A DNA stretch of 35,461 nucleotides from Acidobacteriota bacterium (lineage in GTDB: Bacteria; Acidobacteriota; Terriglobia; Terriglobales; Acidobacteriaceae). Shown here one piece after another: positions 24,153 through 33,201 of the stretch; position 1 is the first letter of the stretch; each line of letters opens with the position of its first letter. The notes beneath the pieces are model-generated. The model was given only the letters and a program-made list of their open reading frames with translations, was not told the DNA's origin and made no database searches. The stretch is from NCBI GenBank assembly GCA_021816455.1, contig JAKAXU010000033.1, positions 1 to 35,461 of the forward strand, in the 5' to 3' direction. The position numbers were made by a program, and so were the translations under genes.

Positions 24153-24198
24153 GCCGAGTCTGGCCGAGGTTGAGCGAGAACAAAGTGAGGGAGAAGAG

Positions 24199-25254
24199 AT
24201 GGCAACAACAGATTTGGACTTGAAACAAAAGCGTAGTTCGGTGGCTCCGCCGGAGCACATCCTGGATCCGGGACTCTGCCTGACGCTGCGTCCGATGCGT
24301 TTTCCTGTGTTCTATGAGATGTTTCGCGACGGGATCAAGAACACCTGGACAGTGGAGGAGATTGATTTTCAGAGTGATCTGACGGACCTGAAGCAGAAGA
24401 TCACACCGGCGGAAGTGCATGTGATTCAGCGGCTGGTGGCGTTTTTCGCAACCGGCGACAGCATCGTCTCCAACAACCTGGTGCTGAATCTCTACAAGCA
24501 CATCAACTCGCCGGAGGCGCGGCTGTATCTGTCGCGGCAGTTGTTTGAGGAAGCCGTGCATGTGCAGTTTTACCTGACACTGCTGGACAATTATGTGCCC
24601 GACGCGGATGAACGCGCGGCGGCCTTTGCGGCAGTTGAAAACATTCCTTCGATTGCCAAAAAAGCGGACTTCTGCATGAAGTGGATGGATTCGATCCAGA
24701 AGCTGGACGAACTACGGACACGCGAGGACAGGCGGCAGTTTCTGTTGAACCTGATCTGTTTTGCTTCGTGCATCGAAGGGCTGTTTTTCTTTGCGGCGTT
24801 TGCCTATGTCTACTATTTCCGTTCGCGCGGGCTGCTGCACGGGCTGGCTGCGGGAACAAACTGGGTCTTTCGCGATGAAAGCTGCCACCTGGAGTTTGCC
24901 TTCGAGGTGGTGAACGTGGTGCGTGCGCAGGAACCGGATCTGTGGGATGAGTCTCTGGAGCAGCAGATTGTGACGATGCTGCAGGAGGCGGTCGACGCCG
25001 AGGTGCAGTTTGCCGAAGACCTGCTGGCGGGCGGTGTGGCCGGTCTGTCTCTCCGCGAGATGCGACAGTATCTTGGATACGTTGCGGACGCACGGCTGAA
25101 GCGGCTGGGGATCGAGCCGGTCTTCCGCACCAGGAATCCGTTTGCGTTCATGGAACTGCAGGATGTGCAGGAGCTGACGAATTTCTTCGAGCGCCGGGTA
25201 TCCGCGTATCAGTCGGCGGTGGAGGGAGAAGTCGCATTCAGTGAGGATTTCTGA
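24199..25254 (+). CDS. nrdB: Class I ribonucleoside-diphosphate reductase, beta subunit
   Basis: NrdB is the ferritin-like subunit that houses the metal site and tyrosyl radical used by NrdA. In this 351-residue protein the metal ligands are D56 (VEEID), E118 and H121 (FEEAVH), E193 (SCIEGLF), and E227 and H230 (RDESCH). The radical tyrosine is Y125, four residues after H121, as Y122 in E. coli. All are conserved, so it should be a standard oxygen-dependent enzyme. The ribosome binding site GAGGGAG precedes ATG 24199, and the gene lies 46 bases after nrdA in the same operon. Whether the metals are Fe-Fe or Mn-Fe cannot be told from sequence; the tyrosine argues against the tyrosine-less class Ic. 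Confidence 0.95.
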   Translation: MATTDLDLKQKRSSVAPPEHILDPGLCLTLRPMRFPVFYEMFRDGIKNTWTVEEIDFQSDLTDLKQKITPAEVHVIQRLVAFFATGDSIVSNNLVLNLYKHINSPEARLYLSRQLFEEAVHVQFYLTLLDNYVPDADERAAAFAAVENIPSIAKKADFCMKWMDSIQKLDELRTREDRRQFLLNLICFASCIEGLFFFAAFAYVYYFRSRGLLHGLAAGTNWVFRDESCHLEFAFEVVNVVRAQEPDLWDESLEQQIVTMLQEAVDAEVQFAEDLLAGGVAGLSLREMRQYLGYVADARLKRLGIEPVFRTRNPFAFMELQDVQELTNFFERRVSAYQSAVEGEVAFSEDF

Positions 25255-25654
25255 GAACAGGTGCCTGGGACGCAAACGGGCTGAAGCGGTTCCGGAATGC
25301 CGAGTCGCTTCCCTTCCGTTGCTTTCCCCGTCTTCCGTTCCTTGCCGCGGCGGATCCCAGGCACACCGTCGAGGCCGTACTGGAACAGATGAGGACGCAT
25401 CAACTAATAGCAAAAAGACAAAGCAGTTGTTTTAGGGCGCTCGGTTGAGCGTGGTTTGTCTACCCGTGCAAAGCCTGCGCTGGCAATGCCCTCATTCCGG
25501 GCATAGGCATTCCGCTGGTCTTTACTGCGCGGGAACCTTTGGCTGGGGGAAATGCGGGTGGGCCGTTCACTGTGGGTAGCGGCGCTTTAGAGTCATAAAG
25601 AGAGAGCGGTCTGGATCTGCTCCGCGCGAGTCTTTCCTTCAGGAGTTGCATGGA
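25255..25654. other. 400-base intergenic region with large inverted repeat, possible RNA or dispersed repeat
   Basis: No gene is visible. Perfect 10-base arms GTGCCTGGGA (25261-25270) and TCCCAGGCAC (25355-25364) enclose 84 bases, inside which ACGGG and CCCGT (about 25276 and 25328) can also pair, so the whole could fold as one long hairpin beginning right after the nrdB stop. Farther on there are short hairpins, CGCTC/GAGCG (25438-25442, 25447-25451) and TGCCC/GGGCA near 25487-25503. The motif GCAACGGAAGGGAAG on the reverse strand resembles small repeats I recall from acidobacterial genomes. A ribosome binding site AGGAG (25641-25645) serves the amidase gene. Confidence 0.5.
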
Positions 25655-27775
25655 ATGCGGATGAGCTTCAAGTGCCTTTCCCTTTGCGGTTTTGTTTGCC
25701 GTGGGGGATGGTGCTGTGCGCTGATCGTGCTGGCGGCTGCCTGTTCCGTCGCGGGCGCTCGCAACGCTCCGAATCAAAAGACCTCCGGCGAGGCTGCCTA
25801 TGCGCGGGCGGCTGAGCTGCGCGACCGGCTGGAGTCAGAGCCGGCAGGGCAGCGGACGCGGGCTGAATACAAGGCTGTGCTGGATGCGTATCGAGCGATC
25901 TATCACCGGGAGCCAACAGCGGGGAAGGCTCCGGCGGCGGTGGAAGCGGTGGCGGAGTTGCTGGCCGAGGAGGGTCGCGGGCTGCATGACGAGCATGCGT
26001 TGCTGGCGGCGCGAGGGCAGTATGAGTTTCTGCTGAAGCAGTATCCGAAGAGTCCTCAGGTGGCTCTGGCGCTGTTGAACGAAGGCGAGCTTTGCCGGAA
26101 CGACCTGGACGATGCCCGCTGCTCGCGGGAGAAGCTGCACGCGGTTGTGCGAAGATTTCCAGACAGCTCGTATGCCGAGCAGGCAGAGCTGGACCTGAAA
26201 CCGGCGGATGCGCAACCGCGCAAGGCGGCAGCCACGCCGTCGCCAGCAGCGCCAGGAAATTCGACGGAACCGCTGGAGCCGGTGCAGGCGCATGCGGCGC
26301 CGGAGCCTGCTGCGGCAGGGGCGGTTGCGCGAAAGACGATGGTTGCTGTCGTGACTCCGGCTGCTGCGGAGGAAAGTGCTCCGGTGAAAGGGCCACGCGG
26401 TGGGGCGTTGAGTGGGAAGACGGCAGAAATTACCGGCATCCGGCACTGGTCGAATCCTGTTTCCACGCGAATCGCCATCGACCTGAGCGGTGAGGTGGAG
26501 TATGAAGCGGCACGCGTGTCGCATCCGGATCGCATCTTCTTTGACCTGCATGGAGCGCGGCTGGCGCACAGCCTGAATGGCCGCGAGGTCGAGGTGATCG
26601 ACGACGGATATCTGAAGCGGATTCGAGCAGCGCAGTACAAGCCGGGCGTGACGCGCGTGGTGCTGGACGTGACAGATGTGAGCGACTACTCGGCGTTTCT
26701 ATTGCCAAATCCGTGGCGTCTGATTCTGGACATTCACGGAGGGCGACCGACGCATGCCGAGAGCACTGCCGAGGCGACACAGACGACGCCGAACCCGGCA
26801 GCAGCAAACACCGTGGCCGAGGTGGCGGCGCTGAGTGATGCGCCGACGCGGGTGACGGCGACGCGAGGGCCGACGAGCGCTCCGGTGGCTGCGCGCGTGA
26901 GCAGCCCCGAAAGCAAAGCGCAGAAAAGGCATCGAAACAGCGGCAAGCCTGCGCGACAGACTGATTCCCTGCCCCAGGCGACGATCCCGGCGACGATGGC
27001 CCAGGCTGCGCAGCCGACGGCGAACGGACAACGGTCGCTGGTGCGGGCGCTGGGGCTGAAGGTGAACCGGATTGTGATTGACGCCGGACACGGCGGGCAC
27101 GACTCCGGCACGCTGGGGCCGGGCGGAATCGAAGAGAAGAATGTGGTGCTGGACGTGGCGCTGCGCACCGGGAAGCTGCTGGAAGAACGGCTGGGCGCGC
27201 AGGTGATCTATACCCGCGATGACGACACGTTTGTTCCGCTGGAGACTCGGACGGCCATCGCCAACAAGGCGCAGGCAGACCTGTTTCTGTCGATCCACGC
27301 CAATTCGAGTCCGGAACCGGAAGCGCGCGGCGTGGAGACATATTATCTGAACTTCACGAGCGATCCGCAGGCGCTGGAGGTGGCGGCGCGAGAGAATGCC
27401 GTCTCTGACGCAGGCGTGCATCAGCTTTCGGACCTAGTGCGCAAGATTGCGCTGAAGGACAAGATCGATGAGTCGCGTGAATTTGCCGCGGATGTGGACG
27501 AGTCGCTGTATCGCGGGCTGGGCGATGGAAACATCGCATTCAAGGATCGCGGAGTGAAAAAGGCTCCGTTCGTGGTGCTGATCGGAGCGCAGATGCCTTC
27601 GGTGCTGGCGGAAATCAGTTTTTTGACCAACCCGGAGGACGCGCGGCTGCTGAGGAAGGCGGCGTGGCGGGAACGAATCGCTGAAAGCCTGGCGACGGGA
27701 GTGGAGCGGTATCTGGATGGGCTGAGCAGCACCCGGCCCGTGATGGAAGCAAGCCGCAGCGAACAGGCGCAGTGA
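25655..27775 (+). CDS. N-acetylmuramoyl-L-alanine amidase with AMIN domain (AmiC-like)
   Basis: The enzyme cleaves the amide bond between MurNAc and the peptide stem in peptidoglycan. ATG 25655 is chosen for its spacing from AGGAG (9 bases); another ATG follows at 25661. The 706 residues are: N-terminal hydrophobic signal region, a TPR-like helical part (about 50-180), a long Ala/Pro linker, an AMIN domain for envelope targeting (about 255-365, ITGIRHWSNPVSTRIAIDL), a second linker, and the Amidase_3 catalytic domain from about 470. Zinc ligands are H479 (DAGHGGHDSG), E494 (IEEKN) and H548 (SIHAN), with the catalytic Glu653 (LAEISFLTN). All are conserved. It exceeds the about 400-450 residues of AmiC because of the helical part and linkers. 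Confidence 0.9.
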   Translation: MRMSFKCLSLCGFVCRGGWCCALIVLAAACSVAGARNAPNQKTSGEAAYARAAELRDRLESEPAGQRTRAEYKAVLDAYRAIYHREPTAGKAPAAVEAVAELLAEEGRGLHDEHALLAARGQYEFLLKQYPKSPQVALALLNEGELCRNDLDDARCSREKLHAVVRRFPDSSYAEQAELDLKPADAQPRKAAATPSPAAPGNSTEPLEPVQAHAAPEPAAAGAVARKTMVAVVTPAAAEESAPVKGPRGGALSGKTAEITGIRHWSNPVSTRIAIDLSGEVEYEAARVSHPDRIFFDLHGARLAHSLNGREVEVIDDGYLKRIRAAQYKPGVTRVVLDVTDVSDYSAFLLPNPWRLILDIHGGRPTHAESTAEATQTTPNPAAANTVAEVAALSDAPTRVTATRGPTSAPVAARVSSPESKAQKRHRNSGKPARQTDSLPQATIPATMAQAAQPTANGQRSLVRALGLKVNRIVIDAGHGGHDSGTLGPGGIEEKNVVLDVALRTGKLLEERLGAQVIYTRDDDTFVPLETRTAIANKAQADLFLSIHANSSPEPEARGVETYYLNFTSDPQALEVAARENAVSDAGVHQLSDLVRKIALKDKIDESREFAADVDESLYRGLGDGNIAFKDRGVKKAPFVVLIGAQMPSVLAEISFLTNPEDARLLRKAAWRERIAESLATGVERYLDGLSSTRPVMEASRSEQAQ

Positions 27776-27806
27776 GCTGTCAACGGAACAAAGCGGGGAG
27801 TAAGCG

Positions 27807-29096
27807 ATGCGAGTGGTGCTGACCAACATCGGCACGATGGGCGATGTGCATCCGTTGATTGCGCTGGCGCTGGAGCTGCGTGCGCGCGGCCACGAAGCTG
27901 TACTCGCCGTACCGGAGGTTTTCCGCGAGCGGGTGCGTCCACTGGGACTGGAGTTTCATGCGATGCGCCCGGATATCGATCCGCAGAATAAGGAGCTGGC
28001 GGCGCGGATTTACGAGCCGAGGCACGGCACTGAGTACGGGCTGCGTCGGTTCCTGTTTCCGGTTTTGCGTGAAAGTTATGAAGACCTGATGGAGGCAGTG
28101 AACACGCCGCGGCGGGCTGACCTGCTGGTGGCAGGAGAGCTGAATTATGCCGCTCCGCTGGTGGCGGAAAAAGCAGGAATCCCGTGGGCGAGCGCGGTGC
28201 TGGCACCCATCAGTTTTTTCTCCAGACAAGACCCTCCGGCGCTGCCCATGTACGAGTGGATCGGCGCGGGCTATGGGCGGATTCCGGCGATTGGCTGGAT
28301 AGTGAGCGGGATAGCACGAACGATCAGTCGAAGCTGGCCGGAGCCGATTCTGGCGCTGCGGCGGGAGCTTGGATTGCCGCCCGGCGCAAATCCTTTATTT
28401 GAAGGCAAACACTCGCCGCAACTGGTCCTGGCACTCTTCAGCCGACTGTTGGGCGAGCGGCAACGGGACTGGCCGCCGATGACGGTGCAGACAGGATTCT
28501 GCTATCACGACGCCGACTCCGGGATGCGGGAGTTGTCGCCCGCGATGGAGGAGTTTCTGTCTGCGGGCGCTGCGCCTGTGGTCTTCACTTTAGGGTCAGC
28601 AGCGGTGATGGCGGCGGGGGACTTTTTTCCCGTGGCCGCAACGGCCTGTGAGCAGATGAGCCGACGAGCGGTGCTGCTGATCGGGCCGGACGATCGGAAC
28701 AGGCCGAGGAAGCCGCTGCCGGAGACGATTTGCGTGGCAGAGTACGCTCCCCATTCGGCGCTGTTTCCACGCGCTGCAGCCGTGGTACACCAGGGCGGAG
28801 TGGGAACGGTGGCGCAGTGCCTGCGCGCAGGGAGGCCAATGCTGATTGTGCCGTGGAGCCATGACCAGCCGGACAATGCGCGTCGGATGGTGCGACTAGG
28901 CGTGGCGCGGAGTATCCGGCGAAGCGAAGTGACAGCGGTGCGACTGGCAAAGGAACTGAGTGAATTACTGGAGAAGCCCGGATATGTGGCAGCTACACAG
29001 GCGGCGATGCGCCAACTGGCGGACGAGGATGGCTGCCGCGCGGCGTGCGACGCGCTGGAAACATTGGCACGAGCGCGGATGAACGCTACTTTGTAG
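27807..29096 (+). CDS. UDP-sugar-type glycosyltransferase, family 1-like
   Basis: This 429-residue protein has the two Rossmann-like halves of GT-B enzymes. The N-terminal acceptor half begins RVVLTNIGTMGDVHPLIALA. The C-terminal donor half carries VVHQGGVGTVAQCLRAGRPM, followed by VPWSHDQPDNARRM, the donor-binding signature of UDP-glycosyltransferase/MGT-like enzymes. Such proteins move a sugar to a lipid, a natural product or a small acceptor; the acceptor here is unknown. There is no signal peptide, so it works in the cytosol. ATG 27807 follows GGGGAG and lies 31 bases after the amidase stop, so it may be read from the same transcript. Confidence 0.85.
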   Translation: MRVVLTNIGTMGDVHPLIALALELRARGHEAVLAVPEVFRERVRPLGLEFHAMRPDIDPQNKELAARIYEPRHGTEYGLRRFLFPVLRESYEDLMEAVNTPRRADLLVAGELNYAAPLVAEKAGIPWASAVLAPISFFSRQDPPALPMYEWIGAGYGRIPAIGWIVSGIARTISRSWPEPILALRRELGLPPGANPLFEGKHSPQLVLALFSRLLGERQRDWPPMTVQTGFCYHDADSGMRELSPAMEEFLSAGAAPVVFTLGSAAVMAAGDFFPVAATACEQMSRRAVLLIGPDDRNRPRKPLPETICVAEYAPHSALFPRAAAVVHQGGVGTVAQCLRAGRPMLIVPWSHDQPDNARRMVRLGVARSIRRSEVTAVRLAKELSELLEKPGYVAATQAAMRQLADEDGCRAACDALETLARARMNATL

Positions 29097-29191
29097 CCGG
29101 GTGGTTGCCGCCCCGATTCGGAAGCCTCAAAGAGGGAATGAGGGAAGCTGTCTCTGGCCGGGATGCACCCATGGAGAGAGTATCCAAAACA

Positions 29192-29218
29192 ATCGGGCAG
29201 AGATAAACCCTGCCCGAT
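29192..29218 (-). terminator. Intrinsic terminator of cspA
   Basis: On the minus strand the stem is a perfect 9-bp pair, ATCGGGCAG and CTGCCCGAT, with a 9-base loop (29201-29209), followed by ATTGTTTT. It ends 40 bases after the cspA stop codon. The plus strand has only A residues after the hairpin, so it does not terminate the glycosyltransferase gene well. Confidence 0.8.
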
Positions 29219-29257
29219 AAAAAACACGAGCCGGCGAACCGGATCGCGAAAATCTTT

Positions 29258-29458
29258 TTACAGAGGCTGCACGTCGGCAGCCTGCCATCCTTTGGGGCCT
29301 TTGACCACGTTGAACTGCACGGCCTGGCCTTCCTGCAGGCTCTTGAAGCCATTAGAGTTGATGGCGGAGTAATGCACGAAAACATCTTCGCCGTTCTGAC
29401 GCGAGATGAAGCCGAAGCCCTTCGCGTCGTTAAACCATTTCACAGTACCTTGTTCCAT
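29258..29458 (-). CDS. cspA: Cold-shock protein (CspA family)
   Basis: This 66-residue single-stranded RNA/DNA-binding beta-barrel melts RNA secondary structure. RNP1 is KGFGFI at 13-18 and RNP2 is VFVHYSAI at 26-33, and the aromatic residues W8, F9, F15, F17 and F27 that stack on bases are present. The ribosome binding site AGGAAA lies about 11 bases before ATG 29458. The roughly 120-base upstream region to 29580 is probably a long leader, as in other csp mRNAs, but no conserved cold box is recognised. The gene is monocistronic, with a strong terminator downstream. Confidence 0.95.
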   Translation of the reverse strand: MEQGTVKWFNDAKGFGFISRQNGEDVFVHYSAINSNGFKSLQEGQAVQFNVVKGPKGWQAADVQPL

Positions 29459-29685
29459 TTGATTCGTATTTCCTGAACTTTGAATTGCGCTGGAGTGAAA
29501 CGGAGCGAAGACATGCAGAAGCTTGCTTGGTTGGGCGAGTACTGCTACGCCCGATTCGGTTCTAACGCTAACTCATGGTAACACTAGTTTGGAAAATCCC
29601 TGCATGAAAAATTGCAGACAAGCACTTTAGCCTGTTTGAGTTCCGTTTTGGGCGGGATGTGGCAGCCGTGGTATGGTGAGTTTTC

Positions 29686-31041
29686 GTGATGATTCGAAGC
29701 GGCAAAAAAGACGAATGGCTGCGGCTGGTGGAAGCCGGAATGGAGCGCCTGGATCACGACTTTTCCCGGCTTCCGGAGTTCGCTGCGACTCCCGGACCTT
29801 CGACGGCAGCGTTGGAGGCGGTGATCGGCGAAGTAGCCGGGCGGCTGGCCGATAACTACCCCTATTTTCATCCACTTTATGCCGGACAGATGCTGAAACC
29901 GCCGCACCCGGTGGCACAGGCTGCGTATGCGCTGGCGATGACGATCAATCCGAACAACCATGCGCGGGATGGTGGCAGGGCTAGTTCGGAGATGGAGATC
30001 GAAGCAGTGGCCGGGATCGCCGGGATGCTGGGCTGGCGGCAGGGGGATGGCCGGAGCTTTCTGGGTCATCTGACCTCAGGTGGAACTTTTGCGAATCTGG
30101 AAGCGTTGTGGGTGGCGGGACAAGTGCAGCCAGGCAAGCGGATTGTGGCCAGCGAACAGGCCCACTATACGCACAAGCGAATTACCGGCGTGCTGAGAGT
30201 TGCGTTTGACGCGGTCGCCAGCGACAACCGGGGTAGGATAGACCTGAATGCGCTGGAGGACGAGCTGCGCCGGGGCGATGTGGGGACGGTAGTGGCGACC
30301 CTGGGTACGACGGCGCTGGGAGCAGTCGACCCGTTGCACGAGATTCTCACGCTGCGGGAGAGGTACGGCTTTCGCCTGCATGTGGACGCGGCGTACGGAG
30401 GATATTTCCGGCTGATTGCGCCCGAGCTGGACGCCGAGGCAGCACGGGCGTACGCAGCAATGGAGCAGACAGACTCGATCGTTATCGACCCACACAAACA
30501 TGGATTGCAACCCTACGGATGTGGATGCGTGCTCTTTCGCGATCCGGAAGTAGGGCGCCTCTACAAACACGAATCGCCCTATACCTATTTCACCTCCGGG
30601 GAGCTGCATCTAGGTGAAATCAGCCTGGAATGCAGTCGCGCCGGAGCGGCTGCGGTGGCACTGTGGGCCACCCAGCGGTTGCTGCCGCTGGTTCCGCTGG
30701 GCGAGCCTGGAGATGAATTTGCCCGAGGGCTGGCGGCAGGGCGACGGGCAGCGATAGAGCTGGATCGCAGATTGCGGGAAGATGCACGATTTAAGCCTTT
30801 GCCGAGCGGACCGGAGCTTGATATCGTAGTCTGGCGTATCTGCGACGATGCAACGGGAGCGCAGAGGGTTTTCGATGCTGCGGCGGGGCGAGATCTGCAT
30901 CTGGCTCTGGTGCATTTGCCGAAACGGTATTTTGAGGAAACGGAAGCAGGGATGACAAGCTGTCTTCGCTCGGTGTTGATGAAGCCGGAACATCAGGAAT
31001 GGCTTCCGGAGATTTGGCGACGTCTGAGCGGCACGGATTAG
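29686..31041 (+). CDS. PLP-dependent group II decarboxylase (amino-acid decarboxylase-like)
   Basis: The 451-residue protein belongs to the fold-type I decarboxylases (glutamate, tyrosine or aromatic amino acid decarboxylase group). The cofactor lysine is K271 in DPHKHGLQPYGCG. LHVDAAYGGYFRL provides the Asp that pairs with the PLP nitrogen, and TSGGTFANLEALWVA with ASEQAHYTHKRI forms the phosphate and substrate regions. The N-terminal HPLYAGQMLKPPHPV is also typical. The substrate is not deducible; some members are not decarboxylases at all. It begins GTG 29686 or the next ATG 29689 (GGTGAG upstream). It is divergent from cspA; a galactose gene pair follows. Confidence 0.85.
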   Translation: MMIRSGKKDEWLRLVEAGMERLDHDFSRLPEFAATPGPSTAALEAVIGEVAGRLADNYPYFHPLYAGQMLKPPHPVAQAAYALAMTINPNNHARDGGRASSEMEIEAVAGIAGMLGWRQGDGRSFLGHLTSGGTFANLEALWVAGQVQPGKRIVASEQAHYTHKRITGVLRVAFDAVASDNRGRIDLNALEDELRRGDVGTVVATLGTTALGAVDPLHEILTLRERYGFRLHVDAAYGGYFRLIAPELDAEAARAYAAMEQTDSIVIDPHKHGLQPYGCGCVLFRDPEVGRLYKHESPYTYFTSGELHLGEISLECSRAGAAAVALWATQRLLPLVPLGEPGDEFARGLAAGRRAAIELDRRLREDARFKPLPSGPELDIVVWRICDDATGAQRVFDAAAGRDLHLALVHLPKRYFEETEAGMTSCLRSVLMKPEHQEWLPEIWRRLSGTD

Positions 31042-31122
31042 GATTGAGTACGATGGCGGTGCGGGAGAAAGACGCTGGCGAACGAATTTGAAAAGGTTAT
31101 CATTGCAGTCAATGGCTGCAAG

Positions 31123-32031
31123 TTGACGCTCCTCCCTGAGCTGGGAGGCAAGATGAGTAGCCTGCTCTCCGATGGCCACGAATTGTTGCAGCAGCCGCTG
31201 CGCCCCCTGAAGAAACGAGTGCCGGACATAGCCTTTGCAGCCAGCGACGCAAGTGGATGGGATGAATGCCTGCCGACGGTGGCAGCCTGCACAATAGAGA
31301 CGCCGATGGGAGTTGTGGAGACATCGGATCATGGCGATCTGTGGCGCGAAGCCTGGAAAGTAACCGCGCGCTCACCCGACGCCGTCACGATGACCGCGCT
31401 TTGCCGGAGTCTGCCGCTGGAGCTGACCCGCTCGATAATCCTTGCGCCGACGCAGCGCGGATGGCGTTTGCGGCTGCTGTATTCGCTGCGAAATCTGAGC
31501 CGGGAGCGCATGCCGTGGAGCTGGGCTGCGCATCCGCTCTTCGCCTGCGAGGCCGGCGACCGGATTGCGCTGCCGGAGTCCGTAACTGCAGTCCGTGTAG
31601 AGGATTCGCGCGGAAATCGCGTGGGAGCGCACGGGGATTGGATCGCGTGGCCGCGGGGAGTCCGGGCGGAAAGCGGGGCGTATGACCTGAGTGTGGCTGA
31701 ACCGTCCACCAGCGCATTCGCGGAGAAACTGTTCAGCGATCGGCTGGCGTCCGGGGATGGCTGGTGCTCGCTGGAGCGGATTGGGATCGGGCTGCGCGTG
31801 ACGGTTCGGTTTGCCGTGGAGACGACGCCGTATCTCGGATTGTGGCTCTGCTATGGCGGATGGCCGGATGGCGGCGATGGCGGACGACAGATGTGTGTAG
31901 CGATGGAGCCGTCGACGGCTCCGGAGGACGCGCTGGCCAGGATGGGCGAATGGAGCCGGTGGATAGAGCCGGGCGCGACGACGCACTGGCCGCTGGATGT
32001 GGAGATCGAGCGGTTAACGAAGATGCAGTGA
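31123..32031 (+). CDS. Aldose 1-epimerase-like (galactose mutarotase fold) protein
   Basis: The 302 residues from TTG 31123 begin LTLLPELGGKMSSLLSDGHELLQQPL, the first strands of the galactose-mutarotase fold. SGWDECLPTVAAC (GWDE motif) and SDHGDLWREAW (H-G-x-x-W) follow, with later FFAVETTPYLGLWLCYG-like and catalytic-region segments. It interconverts anomers of an aldose. The frame is open upstream from 31048 with family-like residues FEKVIIAVNGCK and no ATG or GTG, so the annotated start is probably too short: the gene may begin at a non-standard codon (for example CTG 31075), or the extreme 5' end has mutated. It lies 15 bases before galK on the same strand, supporting a galactose role. 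Confidence 0.72.
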   Translation: MTLLPELGGKMSSLLSDGHELLQQPLRPLKKRVPDIAFAASDASGWDECLPTVAACTIETPMGVVETSDHGDLWREAWKVTARSPDAVTMTALCRSLPLELTRSIILAPTQRGWRLRLLYSLRNLSRERMPWSWAAHPLFACEAGDRIALPESVTAVRVEDSRGNRVGAHGDWIAWPRGVRAESGAYDLSVAEPSTSAFAEKLFSDRLASGDGWCSLERIGIGLRVTVRFAVETTPYLGLWLCYGGWPDGGDGGRQMCVAMEPSTAPEDALARMGEWSRWIEPGATTHWPLDVEIERLTKMQ

Positions 32032-32046
32032 AAGGACGACGGGCGG

Positions 32047-33201
32047 ATGCAAAGCGTTGAGCAATTGAAAGAGCTGCACCTGAGACGTTTTGGCACCGTG
32101 CCGCAGGTTTTCGCTGCACCGGGGCGCGTGAATCTGATCGGCGAGCATACGGATTACGCCGAGGGATTCGTAATGCCGGCGGCGATTGATTTTGCCACGC
32201 TGGCTGGCGTGACCCAGCGCGAGGATGGACGGGTAGTGATCCGGGCGGAGAACTTCGACGAGGAACGAAGCTTTGAGGCGGAAGCGCTGCCAGAGATGCG
32301 CAGCGGGGAGTGGAGCGATTATCCGGTCGGCGTCCTGCGAACGCTGGCCGAAGAAGGTTACCGGATTCCGCCCCTCAGTCTGAGCCTGTGGGGCGATGTG
32401 CCGCTTGGGTCAGGATTGTCCAGTTCGGCCTCCGTGGAGGTGGCGACGGCAGCGGCAGTAACCCGGCTGATGGGAACTGCGATCGACGGCCCGGCGATGG
32501 CCCGGCTGTGCCAGCGGGCGGAGAATGAATTTGTGGGGGCAAGCTGCGGAATTATGGACCAGTTTGTCTCGGTAAATGGAGCGGCAAACCATGCACTGCT
32601 GCTGGATTGCCGTGACTTGAGCTACCGGCTGGCGCCGATTCCGAAATCGGTGGCGCTGGTCATTGCCAATACGATGGTGAAGCATTCGATCGCGGGGGGG
32701 GAATACGGAACGCGGCGCGCCGAGGTGGAACTGGCCTGCCGGATTCTGGCCAGGCACAGGCCGGAGATACGCTTCCTGAGAGATGCAACGGTGGTGGATC
32801 TGGAACGCTGGGGCGAAGAGATTCCGGAAGCCGCCAGAAAACGCGCGCGGCACATTATTACCGAAAACGCACGGACGACGGCGGCAGCCGAAGCGCTGGA
32901 AACACAGGACATGGACCGGCTGGGAATGCTGATGCACGAGGCGCATCTGAGCTACAGCCATGACTTTGAGGCAAGCTGCGCGGAGGCCGACCTGATGGTG
33001 GAACTGGCTGGCAGACTACCAGGGCTGATTGGTGCGCGGCTGACCGGCGGCGGCTTTGGCGGATGCACGGTCAATCTGGTGGAGCAGGAGTTTGCTGCGG
33101 AGTTCAAATCAAAGCTGGGCGCGCAGTACCGCGAGCGGACGGGAATTGAGCCGGAGATTTATATCTGCCATGCATCGGATGGCGTGCGGCGGGTGGGATG
33201 A
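32047..33201 (+). CDS. galK: Galactokinase
   Basis: GalK phosphorylates alpha-D-galactose with ATP in the Leloir pathway. The 384-residue product contains the galactokinase signature GRVNLIGEHTDY at 26-37, the ATP-binding PLGSGLSSSAS at 119-129, and GGGFGGC near the C-terminus, which together are diagnostic for the GHMP superfamily and, with the first motif, for galactokinases. The substrate-binding E-H-T-D is intact. ATG 32047 lies 15 bases after the mutarotase-like gene, so the two form an operon that would supply and phosphorylate the alpha anomer. No galT or galE is visible in the window. Confidence 0.94.
   Translation: MQSVEQLKELHLRRFGTVPQVFAAPGRVNLIGEHTDYAEGFVMPAAIDFATLAGVTQREDGRVVIRAENFDEERSFEAEALPEMRSGEWSDYPVGVLRTLAEEGYRIPPLSLSLWGDVPLGSGLSSSASVEVATAAAVTRLMGTAIDGPAMARLCQRAENEFVGASCGIMDQFVSVNGAANHALLLDCRDLSYRLAPIPKSVALVIANTMVKHSIAGGEYGTRRAEVELACRILARHRPEIRFLRDATVVDLERWGEEIPEAARKRARHIITENARTTAAAEALETQDMDRLGMLMHEAHLSYSHDFEASCAEADLMVELAGRLPGLIGARLTGGGFGGCTVNLVEQEFAAEFKSKLGAQYRERTGIEPEIYICHASDGVRRVG

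Noticed and set aside
29192..29218. Terminator for the plus-strand glycosyltransferase gene
   Set aside because: On the plus strand the hairpin is followed by A residues, not T; the T-rich tail is on the minus strand, for cspA.
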